Shown piece after piece: positions 24,052-35,875 of a stretch of 64,000 bases of DNA (positions are counted from its first letter, which is position 1; each line of letters starts with the position of its first letter). The translations under genes and the position numbers were made by a program. Location: assembly GCA_026770025.1 (NCBI GenBank), contig JAMXDE010000005.1:3348001-3412000 (forward strand), in the 5' to 3' direction. The notes under the pieces were generated by a model, which worked only from the letters and a program-made list of their open reading frames with translations, was not told the DNA's origin and searched no databases. The DNA comes from Craspedostauros australis. Taxonomy: Eukaryota; Bacillariophyta; Bacillariophyceae; Mastogloiales; Achnanthaceae.

Positions 24052-25868
24052 AGCGGGTTCAAGTAGAGCAATCCAGCGCAGATTGTGTAGTTATTGAACC
24101 CAATATAAGTAGAGACCAATAATGTTGTTGAGCAATATCATCAGCACAGAAGAATAGGAGGTATTATTATACTCTTCTATTCTCAACGATGCTCCAAAAC
24201 GTGAACATCTCTACATTTGTTTCTTCCAGCCTCATGTCCCAAACGTGTTTTGTTTCGTTTTGAGATCGTGTTGATGGTATTCGATACTATTGAATGGGAT
24301 TCAATTGGGGTATGCGGTAATGATATAATATAGAGTCAGTATTCCTCGGATTTGTTTGATGGCCAGACTGAATATGTGACAAATAGTAAGCGCATCAAGG
24401 GATTGGAAACTAGAGAATCGGTAGCTTCCGCTTTTGTCCATAGATCGTACGTGTTGCAATGCCCGAACATAGTCCTTGATCTCTTTCCGCCAGAGGTGTT
24501 TGTTACGTGATTGAGGATGCATTTCAAATGTCGTTCCCTCCGAAGGTCCTTTCTCTACACTACGTGCACTTCCATGTGTTGGGAGAAGAATCAACGCGCA
24601 CACAACAGGGGAGACGACGCTCATGCGATTGTAGAAGCAGGTTCCAGCACAAAACGAAAACGAAAACGAAAGCGAAATGAAACGAAGGCATCCCTGGCCA
24701 CTGCCGCTTCAGGGACACATCTGGAAGTTGGTCAAGGACGTGGAGTGGAGTGGAGTGGAGCGGAGGGAAGGGAAGGAAAGGAGGGAGGGATGCTGTGCGA
24801 AAACGCTCGTTCAGCGCCTCCTGAAGAAGCAAGGCTTTGGAAGCGTTGGTTGAAGGCGTTGAATCTGGTGACGGGGAAATGACTGACAGAACAGTACCTA
24901 AGATGCGAGCGGTGTTCGGTTATTCTGATGAGTTGCACCACGTCAGACCCAAATGACCCAAATGAGGGGTTATTCATCCGTCATTGCGTCGCTGATTATT
25001 TCCATTGTACTGAACACAAACTCTGCCACGTCGGCCAAAGGAGAAAGGCGGCGAGCCACAGAATGTGAGCATTTCTGGACGCTTTTTGCGTTGCGCGTCA
25101 GCACAGCAACACGAGACGCGCTGCGGTGAGTGTCTTGTCTTGGATGGGAAAGGCGCTGGTGGCAACGGCGAAGAGGATCGACGTTGTTCGTGGTGTGGAT
25201 TGGTGGTTGTGTGGCTGACGTCGCCGACCGTTGTCGTTGTTGTGGTTTGTCGCTGTGTTCTGTTGCTCGCGGCCGAAACGGGGACACCATGGCTTGCTTT
25301 GCACGATAGCCAAATCACATGCAGAACAACCCCAATAAACACAAAACGCAAACGAATCGACCAAAGGCAACACAAAGGCAACACAAAGGCAACCAACCAC
25401 AACTAATCGTAACGTACTCGCCTTGCAAGGCACAGCAGCACCCTCCGTCACAACCCGCCGAACGTTGCGAGAAGCGAAGAGACTCCGTGGGACATCCACC
25501 CCGTCATCTCATAACAGTCACTACAACCACCACTGCAACCACCTCAGCAGACCAAAGCGATCCGGTCCCGACTTGATCGTCACTTCGTATCATCACACGT
25601 TTGCTTGTTAGGCAACACAAAGTATCAACGGGCCCACACGAGTGTTTCATTCCATCATCCCACAAAACAACGCAAGCCCTGCTTCAGACTCTGACCTCGA
25701 TCGTTCCATCTGCCACATCGACGATCAACGCATCACCAGAACACATCAAAAGAGCATCAAGAGGAGCACCAAGAAGAGAGAAAGAGTTCATAAACCAGCA
25801 ACACTCATATTATATTCTACTACACATTGTACCTGAGACCAATACAACACAATCCAATACAGATCAAC
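24052..25868. other. Spacer between the NAA40-like gene and ankyrin gene B
   Basis: No supported gene. Contains short tandem runs such as AAAACG near 24652-24678. The right end is the 5' flank and UTR of ankyrin gene B. An extension of that reading frame upstream of 25869 has no ATG. Confidence 0.5.
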
Positions 25869-27323
25869 ATGACGAACCCACGCATCCCGGTATCGCTGCA
25901 GCACGTGTTCGTGGCCTCCCAAAGCGGCAAGGAGGTGACGGACGCCCCGCGCCAAGGCATGGGCTTCAAGATGTTCAGCCGCGGCATCGCCAAGACCCTC
26001 GGAGGCGGCCGAAGCCGTCGCAAGACCGCAACGGCCGCGCCCACAGTCTCCGGACTCAATGCGGACCGCGGTGCCCCGCCTCGCGAGACTGCCGCCGATG
26101 CTTCGCGCAAGGCGATGAAGAAGAAGAACAAGAACGCCACGAGCGATCCCTATCGCAAGGTATGCTGTACTATTGGCTGCTTCTGTTGTTGTGCATTCAC
26201 TGCTCGATGGTTCATTGCCTGATCGTCCATTGCTTGATGGTTCTATGTTGATTGCTGATCTTCAAGGTTCTTCACATCATTTCCCATTCTCTCACGCTGA
26301 TGCAAATATTATGCAACACAAACTCATCCATTCATGCCCGATTGCATTCTCTTTCCAACCAACACCAACACCACCTCCAATCTCTATCATCAACATAAAC
26401 AACATCATCAACAACAACAATAGGCACAAGAAGCACAATCTCCACAGGCATTCCTTGATAAGGCGCTGAGGGAGCGGGGCTACTCCACACGCAAATTCTG
26501 CAGCTTGGAAGGCGGGTACTACTGCAGACCAACAGCACTGCAGCAGGCCAGCTACGGCTGCCGATTGAGCCAGGCGGTGCGCTCCTCCGATGCCACCCTC
26601 CTCAGACGGCTGCTGGACTCGGGACTCTCCCCCAACCCGTGCAACAACTTCGGTGAATCCCTCGTGCACATGACGTGCCGCCGAGGAGACCACAAGCTCC
26701 TCAGAGTCATGCTGGAATCCGGCTGCTCGCTGCAGGTCACGGACGACTACGGCAGAACCCCGTTGCACGATGCCTGCTGGAAGGCCGACCCATCCTTCGA
26801 GACCGTGCAGCTCATCCTCGACACGGACAAGAACCTCCTCAACCTCATGGACTGCCGCGGCTCGTCGCCGCTCTCCTACGTCAGCAAGGACAAGTACAGC
26901 ACCTGGATCCAGTTCCTCGCCGCCAAGCTCGATCGGTTCTGGCCGCAGCGCGACATGGCCACGGAAGGCGAGGAGCGTCCGCCCGCCCTGGCCCTGCGAC
27001 CACCGCACTCCATGCCAATCCAGGACCCCGTCAATGCGCTGCCGCTGGAGGTCGCCGCCATGGTGTCCAACGGCCGCATCCAGCCCGAGGAGGCGCTCTA
27101 CCTCGACGACTCCGATGACAGCTCCTACGACAGCGAGGATGACAGCGACGGCAGCTTCTCCGACGACAGCGAGTACGATGATTACTCCGATGATGATTCC
27201 GAATTTGATCAGGCGGAGATGGCGGAGATATGTCTGCGCGCCGGTGGTCCCATGGCCATCGCGCAACGGTGCTTCGGCAACAAGAACGGCATGCCGGTGT
27301 CGCGCAATCAGAAGGTTGCCTAA
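25869..27323 (+). CDS. Ankyrin-repeat-type protein B (2 exons)
   Basis: Exon 1 (25869-26159) ends CGCAAG|GTATGC and exon 2 (26424-27323) follows AATAG. Both boundaries are phase 0, giving 396 residues. The start is the first ATG (MTNPRIPVSLQHVF); frame further 5' lacks ATG. Exon 1 is a short basic segment (97 residues). Exon 2 begins with a Gln/Ala-rich stretch, then LRERGYSTRKFC, QQASYGCRLSQAVRSSDATL, GLSPNPCNNFGESLVHMTCR, GRTPLHDACWK and SSPLSYV, matching protein A position by position. An acidic Asp/Ser tail follows and the C-terminus is NQKVA. It is clearly a paralogue of protein A by core sequence, tail and intron position. Expected role is protein binding; the process is unknown. Confidence 0.82.
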
Positions 27324-27638
27324 GTGTTGGTATTCTTGCGGCGTCGCACCTTGCCGTGTTGAGCTGCACTATGCTGTGCAAGAGCAACTGCGTTCGAGGA
27401 CGGCAGAGTTTCACAGAGTGATCTCATTCATCCACGACAACGAAGACGATGATGATGGCTGAGATCACCACAATTGATGCAAAGGTGTCACATGATACTC
27501 TCTTTCTCCAGGAACACTTGTGGCATTGCTATCTCAGCAATCCGCACGGAACGAACGAACAAAACACAAAGGAACATGACAGAGCAGCGAGGAACCGCAC
27601 AAACAACATCTGTTTGCGCAACGTGATCGCATTGCGCC

Positions 27639-27657
27639 CACACACACACACACACAC
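27639..27657. repeat. (CA)n microsatellite
   Basis: Dinucleotide run of about nine units downstream of ankyrin gene B. Confidence 0.95.
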
Positions 27658-30186
27658 TCTCCCAATCCATTCATCAATCCTTTCGTCTCCATCGTCAGAC
27701 AGCCACAACTCCAACCTACGCCAATTGAACGTTGGCACTATCACGGTTGAGAGTGAACTGTTTGACACTAGCATCACACAAAGGATTGATTGGGGGGTGT
27801 GGCGCAATCATCATTCTCCCGCTGTTCTGCGATGCAATACGCATGTACCTATGGAAATACATCGTTGCCATCATCATCTCATTCGTTCCAAACTCCTGAG
27901 ACACTCGAACGCTCCACTGATTGGCATGGCTGCTGATGCGGCGGCAGGAGGGGTACTCTTACCAATACTATTCCACCATCCTCTGCTATCCGCGACACGA
28001 ATACGCATACTCCATGGAAGCACAACCAAGCCAGCCCAAATGCAACAATCCAAATCCAATTGCGACACAGCACAAACCTGTACATATGTGAACGATGAAA
28101 TTCCTCGTCAATGTAACAATAGAAACAAATGAACGAACAAACAAACACGTGAATGACCGACGCACTCATCTGTGTTCTTCCTTCCTTCAGTATTGGTAGA
28201 GAGGAACGCCATTATCACATCTCAGATCGATGAGCCGATAGGTTCACGATTGCATGTCTGCCACGTTCATGGAAGCATGGACTGAACAATACGAATAGTA
28301 CTGTATCGGTGGTGTGTGGAGTGGTATCAGCATTGTGTGGTACCATCCTGGTGTGAAGCGCGGTGCTCGATAACTGAGAGATATGCATCACCCCCAAGGC
28401 ATCGACAACACTCTCTGGAGCGTTTGACTCCATTCTGCCATCTGCGTCTGCATCGTTCCCTCCTGTGCCATTCGTCCGAGTATGCGTCGCAACGTGCTGC
28501 CATGGTCTCAGCGTTGAACGATGCGGAATGCAAATGGCATGGTCGAAGCAATTGGCAGCACATCCTCCCACTCTGCATACTGCGCATGAAGCAGATTTGA
28601 CTTGCATCTGAGTGGTTGCGATGGAATCGAATGGATTGGTTTCAAGAGAGTGCGTGAAGAGGGAGAATCGCTGATGGTGAAGTCTCATTCATGCCGTCTT
28701 CTCCATCTCGCAACTTGTGGTGCGCGCGCAATGGGGTGATCGAAGCAATCACAACCTGCGTCCGGTCACATGCCCATCGCCTCCCATTTGGAGACCCACA
28801 CCGGAAGATGCCATTCCGCAGCAAGAGATTGCGAGACTCTTCATCTGTCGACAGATTGCTTGCCGCAGCATCGAGGTCGCCAAAAGAATTTGTGGAGGAA
28901 GATCACGATCAATGCAGATGGGAGGAACATGTCCATGGATGGGGCAAAACAACGGCACATGCGGAGCCACCATCTGATCTCGGCAGCTGATCCCCCACCG
29001 GTTGGAGTAGGTATGGCTTGGCGCCACATGGCGCGCACATGGTTGTTCGAAGGAGCATCATGCTCCCTTGGTTGGCATGCAACTGATACAACGAGCTACT
29101 ATACTCTGTTCTCCTCTGCTCCATTCGGAGTATGAGCGTACTTCGTTTGTGGAGGTCCTTTGAGCGCAAGGAAGACGAAGCAAAGAACGCGGAAGGAAGC
29201 AAAGAACATGGGGCGCCGAAGGGAAGGAAGGTAGAAGAAATAGGGTACCTGTGTGTCTCGCATGCATTGCATGCATTGATAACTTCGAGGGCGACCACCG
29301 ATCCGTGAAACCAGGTGGGCGCACATGGGTGAGGATGATGATGACGCTGTTCCGCCCAGAGAAGATGTTGGCCTGATCGTTCCTTGCCACACACAAACAC
29401 ACACACTCTCTCTTCTTGTCTGCTTGTCTGCGTGACTGCTCGATGATGGATCGCGCTTTTGGTTGCGTTTGTGTTGGTGTTGGGAATTTGTGACCATCTG
29501 TTCCGCATCAGCGACATGATCTTTCGCCTTTGTTCTCCTTCTTGGCATCACGCGCTAACCCATAGTTGCAATCCGTGCCATGTTTTTCTTTTGCACGGCA
29601 CCATAAATACAAGTCTGTTCTTTGACGGTCTCGACATGCTCCAGCAAGCTGCCCAAGTTGAACGAAATCCAAATGATGTGCGATTATTTTAGCTATGTTC
29701 GCCACAGAGTGATGCAGATGTGGCGAAGTCATTTTGGTTGGCTGTGCTGGTCATTTGGAGCACAGGGCTGAGCCTTCTCTGGGAGCGTGGAACTTCTGCT
29801 GAATCATCCCGACAGAGCGTGGGCGAACACGAAAACACGGCGAGTGACAGGTTTCGTGTCAACCCCATTGAAGCTGCGCGCATGGGAACGCGAGAACAGG
29901 GAGCATCTGCCGCATGCACGAACACAGCCACCGTTATTCAGAACAGAGAGGCTGAAGAAGAAGCGCTCTTCAGTCGGAACCCCAACGAAAGGAGAGACAC
30001 AACCGAGACTACGAGCATCAACCACGAACACGAACACAACCAGTGGGAGCACCGCACCAACGACAGACCATCAGATAAAAGACTTGCTGCAACTCCTGCC
30101 GCCAATCTCTGTCTTTGAACGTCCGCTTCGGTAGCAACTATCGCGGTAACGACGACGGCGACGCCATCACCAATCTCATCATCACA

Positions 30187-30222
30187 GCCGCAACAGTCGC
30201 AACAGTCGCAACAGTCGCAACA
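30187..30222. repeat. 9-bp tandem repeat (CGCAACAGT, 4 copies)
   Basis: Near-perfect head-to-tail copies about 380 bp upstream of the aureochrome start codon. Confidence 0.9.
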
Positions 30223-30372
30223 AATAACCCGCACAACAGATACAACAGATACGGTAGATACAGCCGGATACGGTAGAGGCAACAACCTCCCTCCCAAAAC
30301 TCCTTCCTCCCTTCTCTCTTCTGTCTTCGCAAAGAGAGACTGATGCCGTGAGAGGATACCACCTCACATCGT

Positions 30373-30408
30373 ATCAGGCATCACATCAGGCATCACATCA
30401 GGCATCAA
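30373..30408. repeat. 12-bp tandem repeat (ATCAGGCATCAC, 3 copies)
   Basis: Three head-to-tail copies about 190 bp upstream of the aureochrome start codon. Confidence 0.9.
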
Positions 30409-30489
30409 AGCAACCAACCATAATTTGAGACTCCTGAAAGCATCACCAAGAAGCAGAATTGGTAGCACAGCAGATCGAAGACCAAGAAA

Positions 30490-30522
30490 CGTCAAGCAAC
30501 GTCAAGCAACGTCAAGCAACAG
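30490..30522. repeat. 10-bp tandem repeat (GTCAAGCAAC, 3 copies)
   Basis: Three perfect copies plus CAACAGCAACAG-type extension, within about 100 bp of the aureochrome ATG and so probably in the 5' UTR. Confidence 0.9.
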
Positions 30523-30596
30523 CAACAGCAACATCAAGCAACAGCAGACACGAAAGATCTGATCATCAGAACCCCCAAAGGCCCAAAGCCAGAACC

Positions 30597-32215
30597 ATGT
30601 CAGGCGTACCAACCTTCTCCACGGACCTGTCCGGCCCCACAGCGGCTGCCGTCGCTCAGCGCGGAACCCCAGCCACCCTGAACCTCGACGACATCTTCGG
30701 CGATGTGATGTTCACACCAGACGGAGACACCGTCTTCATGAGCGAGGATGGAGCCCAGGGCACCGTCCTCAACTCTGGCGAACGCGAGGTCTCCACCATG
30801 GCCCGCAAGCGCAACGGCGATCGCTACATCGCGGTGCAGCGCGGAGGAGGTGTGCAGACCACCCAGCTGCTGGACAACACCAAGCCATCCCTGGTCATGG
30901 GAACCGCCGACGGCGCAGGCCCAACGCAGTCCGTGCCGTTCCGCAAGGCTCCGCAGCAGCGTCACCATCTCCAGTACGCCATGCCCAAGAAGAAGTCCTC
31001 CCGTTCCTCCGATCGCAAGATGAGCGAGGCGCAGAAGAACGAGCGCCGGTAAGTCACGCTGTTGTGCTGCTGCATCGCTGTTATCTATTATACTGTCTAT
31101 CATGCATCATGTGCCATTTGTCATGTATCATGTGGCAGCTGTTCTTTGGTGTCAGGTTGCGGATTGGGGTAGGATGGAGTGGAATGCTCTGGGCTGGCAA
31201 GCTCTGGACTAGACTGGACTGGACTGGACTGGAGTGCCACAAAGTCACAAGATCCATGACTCTCTCTTGCTTCATGTCCCGTGTTCCTGTTTCATGTCAG
31301 ATGGGAAGGCACACCAAAGCAAAGATGAATGCTGTTGATGATCAGTCATCCATGTGCACACCCCACCCTGGCTCATTGCAATCCACGCAGGCTGCATCGA
31401 ACTGACCAATGAATCGATGACTCGATGACTCAATTCCGATACGTTTTCTCATCTCCTTGCTTCACCAATCGACGATGCCCGATCATGATACTCCCGCAAC
31501 AACCATCCACATCAATCATCTGTGCCCAACCATCTGTACACAACCATCCTCATGCAACCACAGCGAACGCAACCGTGAACACGCCAAGCGATCCCGCATC
31601 CGCAAAAAGTTCCTGTTGGAGTCCCTCCAGCAGAGCGTCGCCCTCCTCAAGGAAGAGAACGAGAAGCTCCGTGGCTCCATCCGTGACCACCTCGGCGACG
31701 GAGAGGCCCAGCGCCTCCTCGCCAAGCCAGGCACAGAGGCCGCACCAGACGCCGCCCTCATCGCCGCCTCCCAGGGCGCCGCCAACAAGGTCCTCGATGA
31801 CCCGGACTTCAGCTTCATCAAGGCCCTCCAGACGGCGCAGCAGAACTTCGTCGTCACCGACCCATCCCTCCCAGACAACCCAATCGTCTACGCCTCCCAG
31901 GGTTTCCTCAACCTCACCGGATACTCGCTGGACCAGATCCTCGGACGTAACTGCCGCTTCCTCCAGGGTCCAGAAACCGATCCAAAGGCCGTGGAGCGCA
32001 TCCGCCACGCCATCGAGCAGGGAAACGACCTCAGTGTGTGTCTGCTCAACTACCGTGTCGACGGAACCACATTCTGGAACCAGTTCTTCATCGCCGCTCT
32101 CCGAGATGCCGCTGGAAACATCACCAACTTTGTCGGTGTCCAGTGCAAGGTCAGCGACCAGTACGCCGCTTCCGTTACCAAGCAGCAAGAAGAGGAAGAA
32201 GACCAGCCCGAGTAA
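30597..32215 (+). CDS. AUREO1: Aureochrome, bZIP-LOV blue-light transcription factor (2 exons)
   Basis: Exon 1 (30597-31048) ends GAGCGCCG|GTAAGT; exon 2 (31564-32215) follows CACAG; the split codon is Arg151. The product has 367 residues. The bZIP basic region is NERRERNREHAKRSRIRKKF (148-167) with a leucine zipper after it. The LOV domain spans about 243-350 and has the flavin-adduct motif GRNCRFLQG with Cys281; FVVTD, NLTGY, WNQFF and FVGVQ strands are present. bZIP before LOV is the order unique to aureochromes. Blue light forms a Cys-flavin adduct and alters dimerisation and DNA binding. The residue two before TD is Val247, not Met, as expected of flavin-binding AUREO1-type rather than AUREO2 proteins (from memory of the family). 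Subtype a, b or c is not resolved. The start was chosen at MSGVPTF because codons upstream are repeat-derived and lack ATG context. Confidence 0.93.
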
Positions 32216-33684
32216 GCTTGCTGCTCCGCCTTTTGTGCTCTCCACCTCGTCGTCGTCTTCGCCATCGTTGGGTCATTGTCGTTATTATCGTCATCGTCAC
32301 AGTCACAGTCGCGGTCGCACCAAGCTTCGACTGTGACGGTGATGACAATGACGATGATGACGCCGTGATTGGCCACATCCACCACGATGCATCTTCCCCC
32401 ACCACCACCTCCCACCCGCACGCGGTCGAATCCCTTTCGATTGCGACTCGCTTCGCCTTTCGCATATCCACGATGTATTGGCGACGCGATCATGTGTGCG
32501 GAATGGGGAAATCAGTCCTCTCGCGTCCGATTCTCAATCTTTTCCATCAACCTTGTGATGGATGGGTTGGACGGACGCGGAGGAAAGGTGAGAGATTCAA
32601 TGAAACGACGCAATGTGTGTGAGATTATGACCGTCGCACTTTGCTTCACACATTTGAAGCAATGAAATCAACTGAACGATGGAGTTCGGCCATCGCACAA
32701 GCACAGGACGCACTCCAGTCGATGATGAGGAAGAACACAAGAAAGACACCGCCACCACCAACAAAGCAACAACAACAACAACAGCCATACCAACATCACC
32801 AAGAAGTCAAAGGGAAGAACGACAGCGCATCAGCAGCGAAAACAAAACATGAAAACAATGTACTCTACAAAGACTACGATTCGTATCGATTAGACTTTCA
32901 CCGAGAATCAATAACAAGCCAAAGAACATATCACCACACGAAACCACAGAGTAAAAAGAAGAAAAACAAAACAAAAATTAATTGTAATACATGATGACAA
33001 CAACAACACCAGCAATGGGGTCGCATGCGCTGTCAGTACTTGTGCATCCAACGTCGTGCTCAGGTGGATGGTAGAGCGAATCGGATCGGATTAGAGCGAA
33101 CTGATGTTCCTGTGGGGAACGACGGATCTGAAGTCATCGCAGGCTTATCTGTATCATACAACCACGCAGGGAAGACAAGTGCCAGTTTGGCAACCTGCGC
33201 AGGACGGTGAACAGATCTTTGACTTACGACTGGTGCTCTGCATGCTTGTCTCCATCTGTGTATTTGCATGCTCCTCACACAACCTCGTACTGAGCGACTG
33301 CATCAAACTATGCTCTTCTATTGGCGTCCTCCTTCCTTTCGCGGTTCACACACCATACCACGCACTTCCAGACGCAGTGTTGTTTTCATTCTATCTTTCC
33401 CAAAGAACTATTCGTCCCTAACGTCATTACTACTAACGCCGCAGCATTCGAAATTGAAGAGTTGAGCATCGCACAATACTCGTACCACGGCAGGTAAGCT
33501 GGTCGCATTGTGCTGCGCAGCACTTCCATCTCTACGAGTACGTACAATCCAAGTGGACCCCAGCATAAGAGTTGAGCAGTATGGTGGCACATTCTCGTGA
33601 AGAACAGGATGAACAAGTCCGCAGACCGGTCCACTGACCGACCGATTGAAATGCCCATGACGGCATTCGGCAGACGCACCGCGT
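32216..33684. other. Spacer between the aureochrome and the Lys-rich unknown
   Basis: 3' flanks of two converging genes. A short plus-strand ORF at 32641-32994 is Gln/Lys-rich and A-rich and looks non-coding. Nothing else is supported. Confidence 0.5.
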
Positions 33685-35875
33685 TCAGTACTTGCCCGAC
33701 GCCCGGCTTCCTTCCCATGCCGCACGACGATTCTGCTGCTTCTGCGCACGCTCCAGGTTGGATTTCTCCTGGAACACCTTCTGCTTGACGGGGATTGGGA
33801 CCATTCCAAGCAGCTTGATGTTCTTCTCGCGCTTGTCCTTCTTCTCCTTCTTTTCTTTCTTTTCCTTCTTCTCCCTCTTCCTTTCCTTTCGGTCCTTCTT
33901 GTCCTTTTTGGATCGTTTTGATTTCGATGACTTGTGGCTGCCGGCGTCGTCGGCGTTGCCGGATTTCGGAGCGTTGGCTGCGCCCGTGTCGGCAGTGGCT
34001 GCACCGTCGTTTTGTGCGTCGATGTCGTTCTGGCTGATGTCGATGACGATACCATCCGGTATCGGAGGATGATCCTGCCTGGACGGAGACGATGGGTGGG
34101 TGGCGGATTGTTTGGATTTCTGTGGCGACAGCTCGTGCTGTGGGCGCTGTCCCTGGGGCGTTTGTTGGTGTTGTTCGCGTTGCTGCTGTTGCTGCTGATT
34201 GCCATGCTGTTGCTGTCGCTGCTGTCGATTATTCTGTTGTTGGTTGTCAGTTGGATCATGTTGCTGTCTCTGTTTTTGCGGTGATGGGTGCCTTTGACCA
34301 TTGCCTGCGTTTGTATTCGCAGGTCTGGCAGACTCTTTCTTGTCATCGTCGTCTTCTATCGTGTGCGTTAATGGTTCCACAGAGGTGACGCAATATGGAG
34401 AAGTGCAATGGGGTAGGGTAGAATGGAATGGAGTGGACAGGGGTTGGTGAGTACAGACAGTACGTGATCTGCATTTGCGTTTGATATTGCTTGCGCAAAG
34501 CATGATTGGGCCATACCACACATATCCCGAAAGAAGCGGAACCAATGACCCAAACGAGGATGCGAGCTTTCAACCAAGGAAGGAGAGACGTACCAGGTCG
34601 ACTGTTGTTGTTGTTGTTGTTGTTGTTGTTGTCGTTGTTGTTCCCGTCCATACTCTTGGACTTCATCTTGTAATCTATACGCGGCGCTTCCTTCTTCTTT
34701 TCACCAATGCGGACCGCGCTCATGAGCATCTTGCGATCCAAGGTCGCGGTCGCAACTCCGGCCTTCCCGACGGCCTTCGTCGTCTTGACAGCGACCTTTC
34801 CAGTTTTGAGCGTCGTCTTGCCGACCAGCTTGGTGGTCTTGACGACGCCACCGGCCGTGGTGCGGACGGTGCTACCGAGCACCGCCTTGGTCTTCCCCAG
34901 CAACCGGCGCTGCTTCTTCTTCTCCACCTCGTGCTCCTCATCCTGCTTGATCTTCTTGGCGACGAGGAAATCCGCGTAGGCGCGATCTTCTGCCGTGCTC
35001 TGCGCTTTGGTGGACACGGCAATGTAGACCTCCCGTATTCTGTCTGGGTCGTTCTCACCGCGATCCCACTGCCTGCTCTGCTCGTTCCACACGGCCTCGA
35101 TGGCAGCGAGCTTGAGCATGCGGACCTTGGCTGCCCCCATGCTGGTCCATGCCTCGAGACCGCGCGATTCCACCTTGGATTTGCGCGATGACTTGCCGCT
35201 GGAGTCCTTGGCCCTGGATTCCACCTTCTCCGCGATGCGGCGGCTGTCCTTGACCATGTGGTCGTAGTCGCTGCGCGTGAACCAGGCCTTGTGCACCTCG
35301 TGCTTGGTGTAGTCGTTGATGTGCAGCGTGGTCTGCATGTCATCGTACTCGGCGAATCGGATGGTGATCTTGCGCGGCGGCAGAGCGGCCATGAAGTCAT
35401 CCCCGTCCACCGTGATCTCCTCGATGAACTCCTCCACCGTCTCCTCGTCGATGAAATCATCCTCCAGGACCTCTTCGTAGTAGCTGAATTCCGACGTGAT
35501 GGACCTGCCGCCCTGGGATCGGCCGGCCGCGCTGGCGACGCTGTCGTTGCTGCTGTACATGTGGTTGCCGCTGCCATTGCCGTTCTGGTGGGCGTTGGCG
35601 TTCTGGTTGGCATTGAATGGTGGGATGGAGTAGCGACCGTTCCTGGCCGAGTTGAGGCTGCGGCTGCTGTCCTGCTGCAGGCTGGCCGATGAGGATGGCC
35701 TCCTGGTCTCATTGCCGCCATGACCGTGATGGCCATGGTGATGATTCTTCTGTCCTTTGAGCTCCGCATTGCCCATGAACATGGGTGGCTTGGAGGCCTT
35801 GTCGGACTTGGAGCCCTGTTTGGCAAGGTTCTTGGCATTGCTGCTGGAGCTTCGTTTGAGCGGATTGAGTCCCAT
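33685..35875 (-). CDS. Unknown stramenopile-type protein with Lys-rich tail (2 exons)
   Basis: Exon 1 (35875-34594) ends CGACCTG|GTACGT and exon 2 (34355-33685) follows GATAG. The split codon becomes Glu and the frame stays open, giving 650 residues. The first ~125 residues are low complexity. A conserved-looking core follows: VRFAEYDDM-like strand (ITIRFAEYDDMQTTLHINDY), the aromatic motif WFTRSDYDHMVKDSRRIAEK, RGLEAWTSMGAAKVRMLKLA and VWNEQSRQWDRGENDPDRIR. I recall this arrangement from uncharacterised diatom proteins but know no function. Two acidic helices (FIDEETVEEFIEEI) precede the core. The tail has Asn and Gln homopolymers (the Asn run is a GTT repeat on the plus strand), then a long Lys/Glu/Arg segment. 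No membrane segment or signal is seen; nuclear or cytoskeletal location is only a guess. Confidence 0.78.

Larger units (their letters stand above)
27324..30596. other. 3.3-kb spacer upstream of the aureochrome gene
   Basis: No supported gene. Simple repeats: (CA)n at 27639-27657 and three different short tandem arrays at 30187-30522, close to the aureochrome start. ORFs at 27449-28132 (plus) and elsewhere have no recognisable domain. The right end must contain the aureochrome promoter and 5' UTR. Confidence 0.5.

Noticed and set aside
25827-25868. Earlier start for ankyrin gene B
   Set aside because: The frame begins at TTG there; the first ATG is at 25869 and fits the exon structure.
27449-28132. 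227-codon plus-strand ORF downstream of ankyrin gene B
   Set aside because: It translates a (CA)n tract, has no domain and composition like non-coding sequence.
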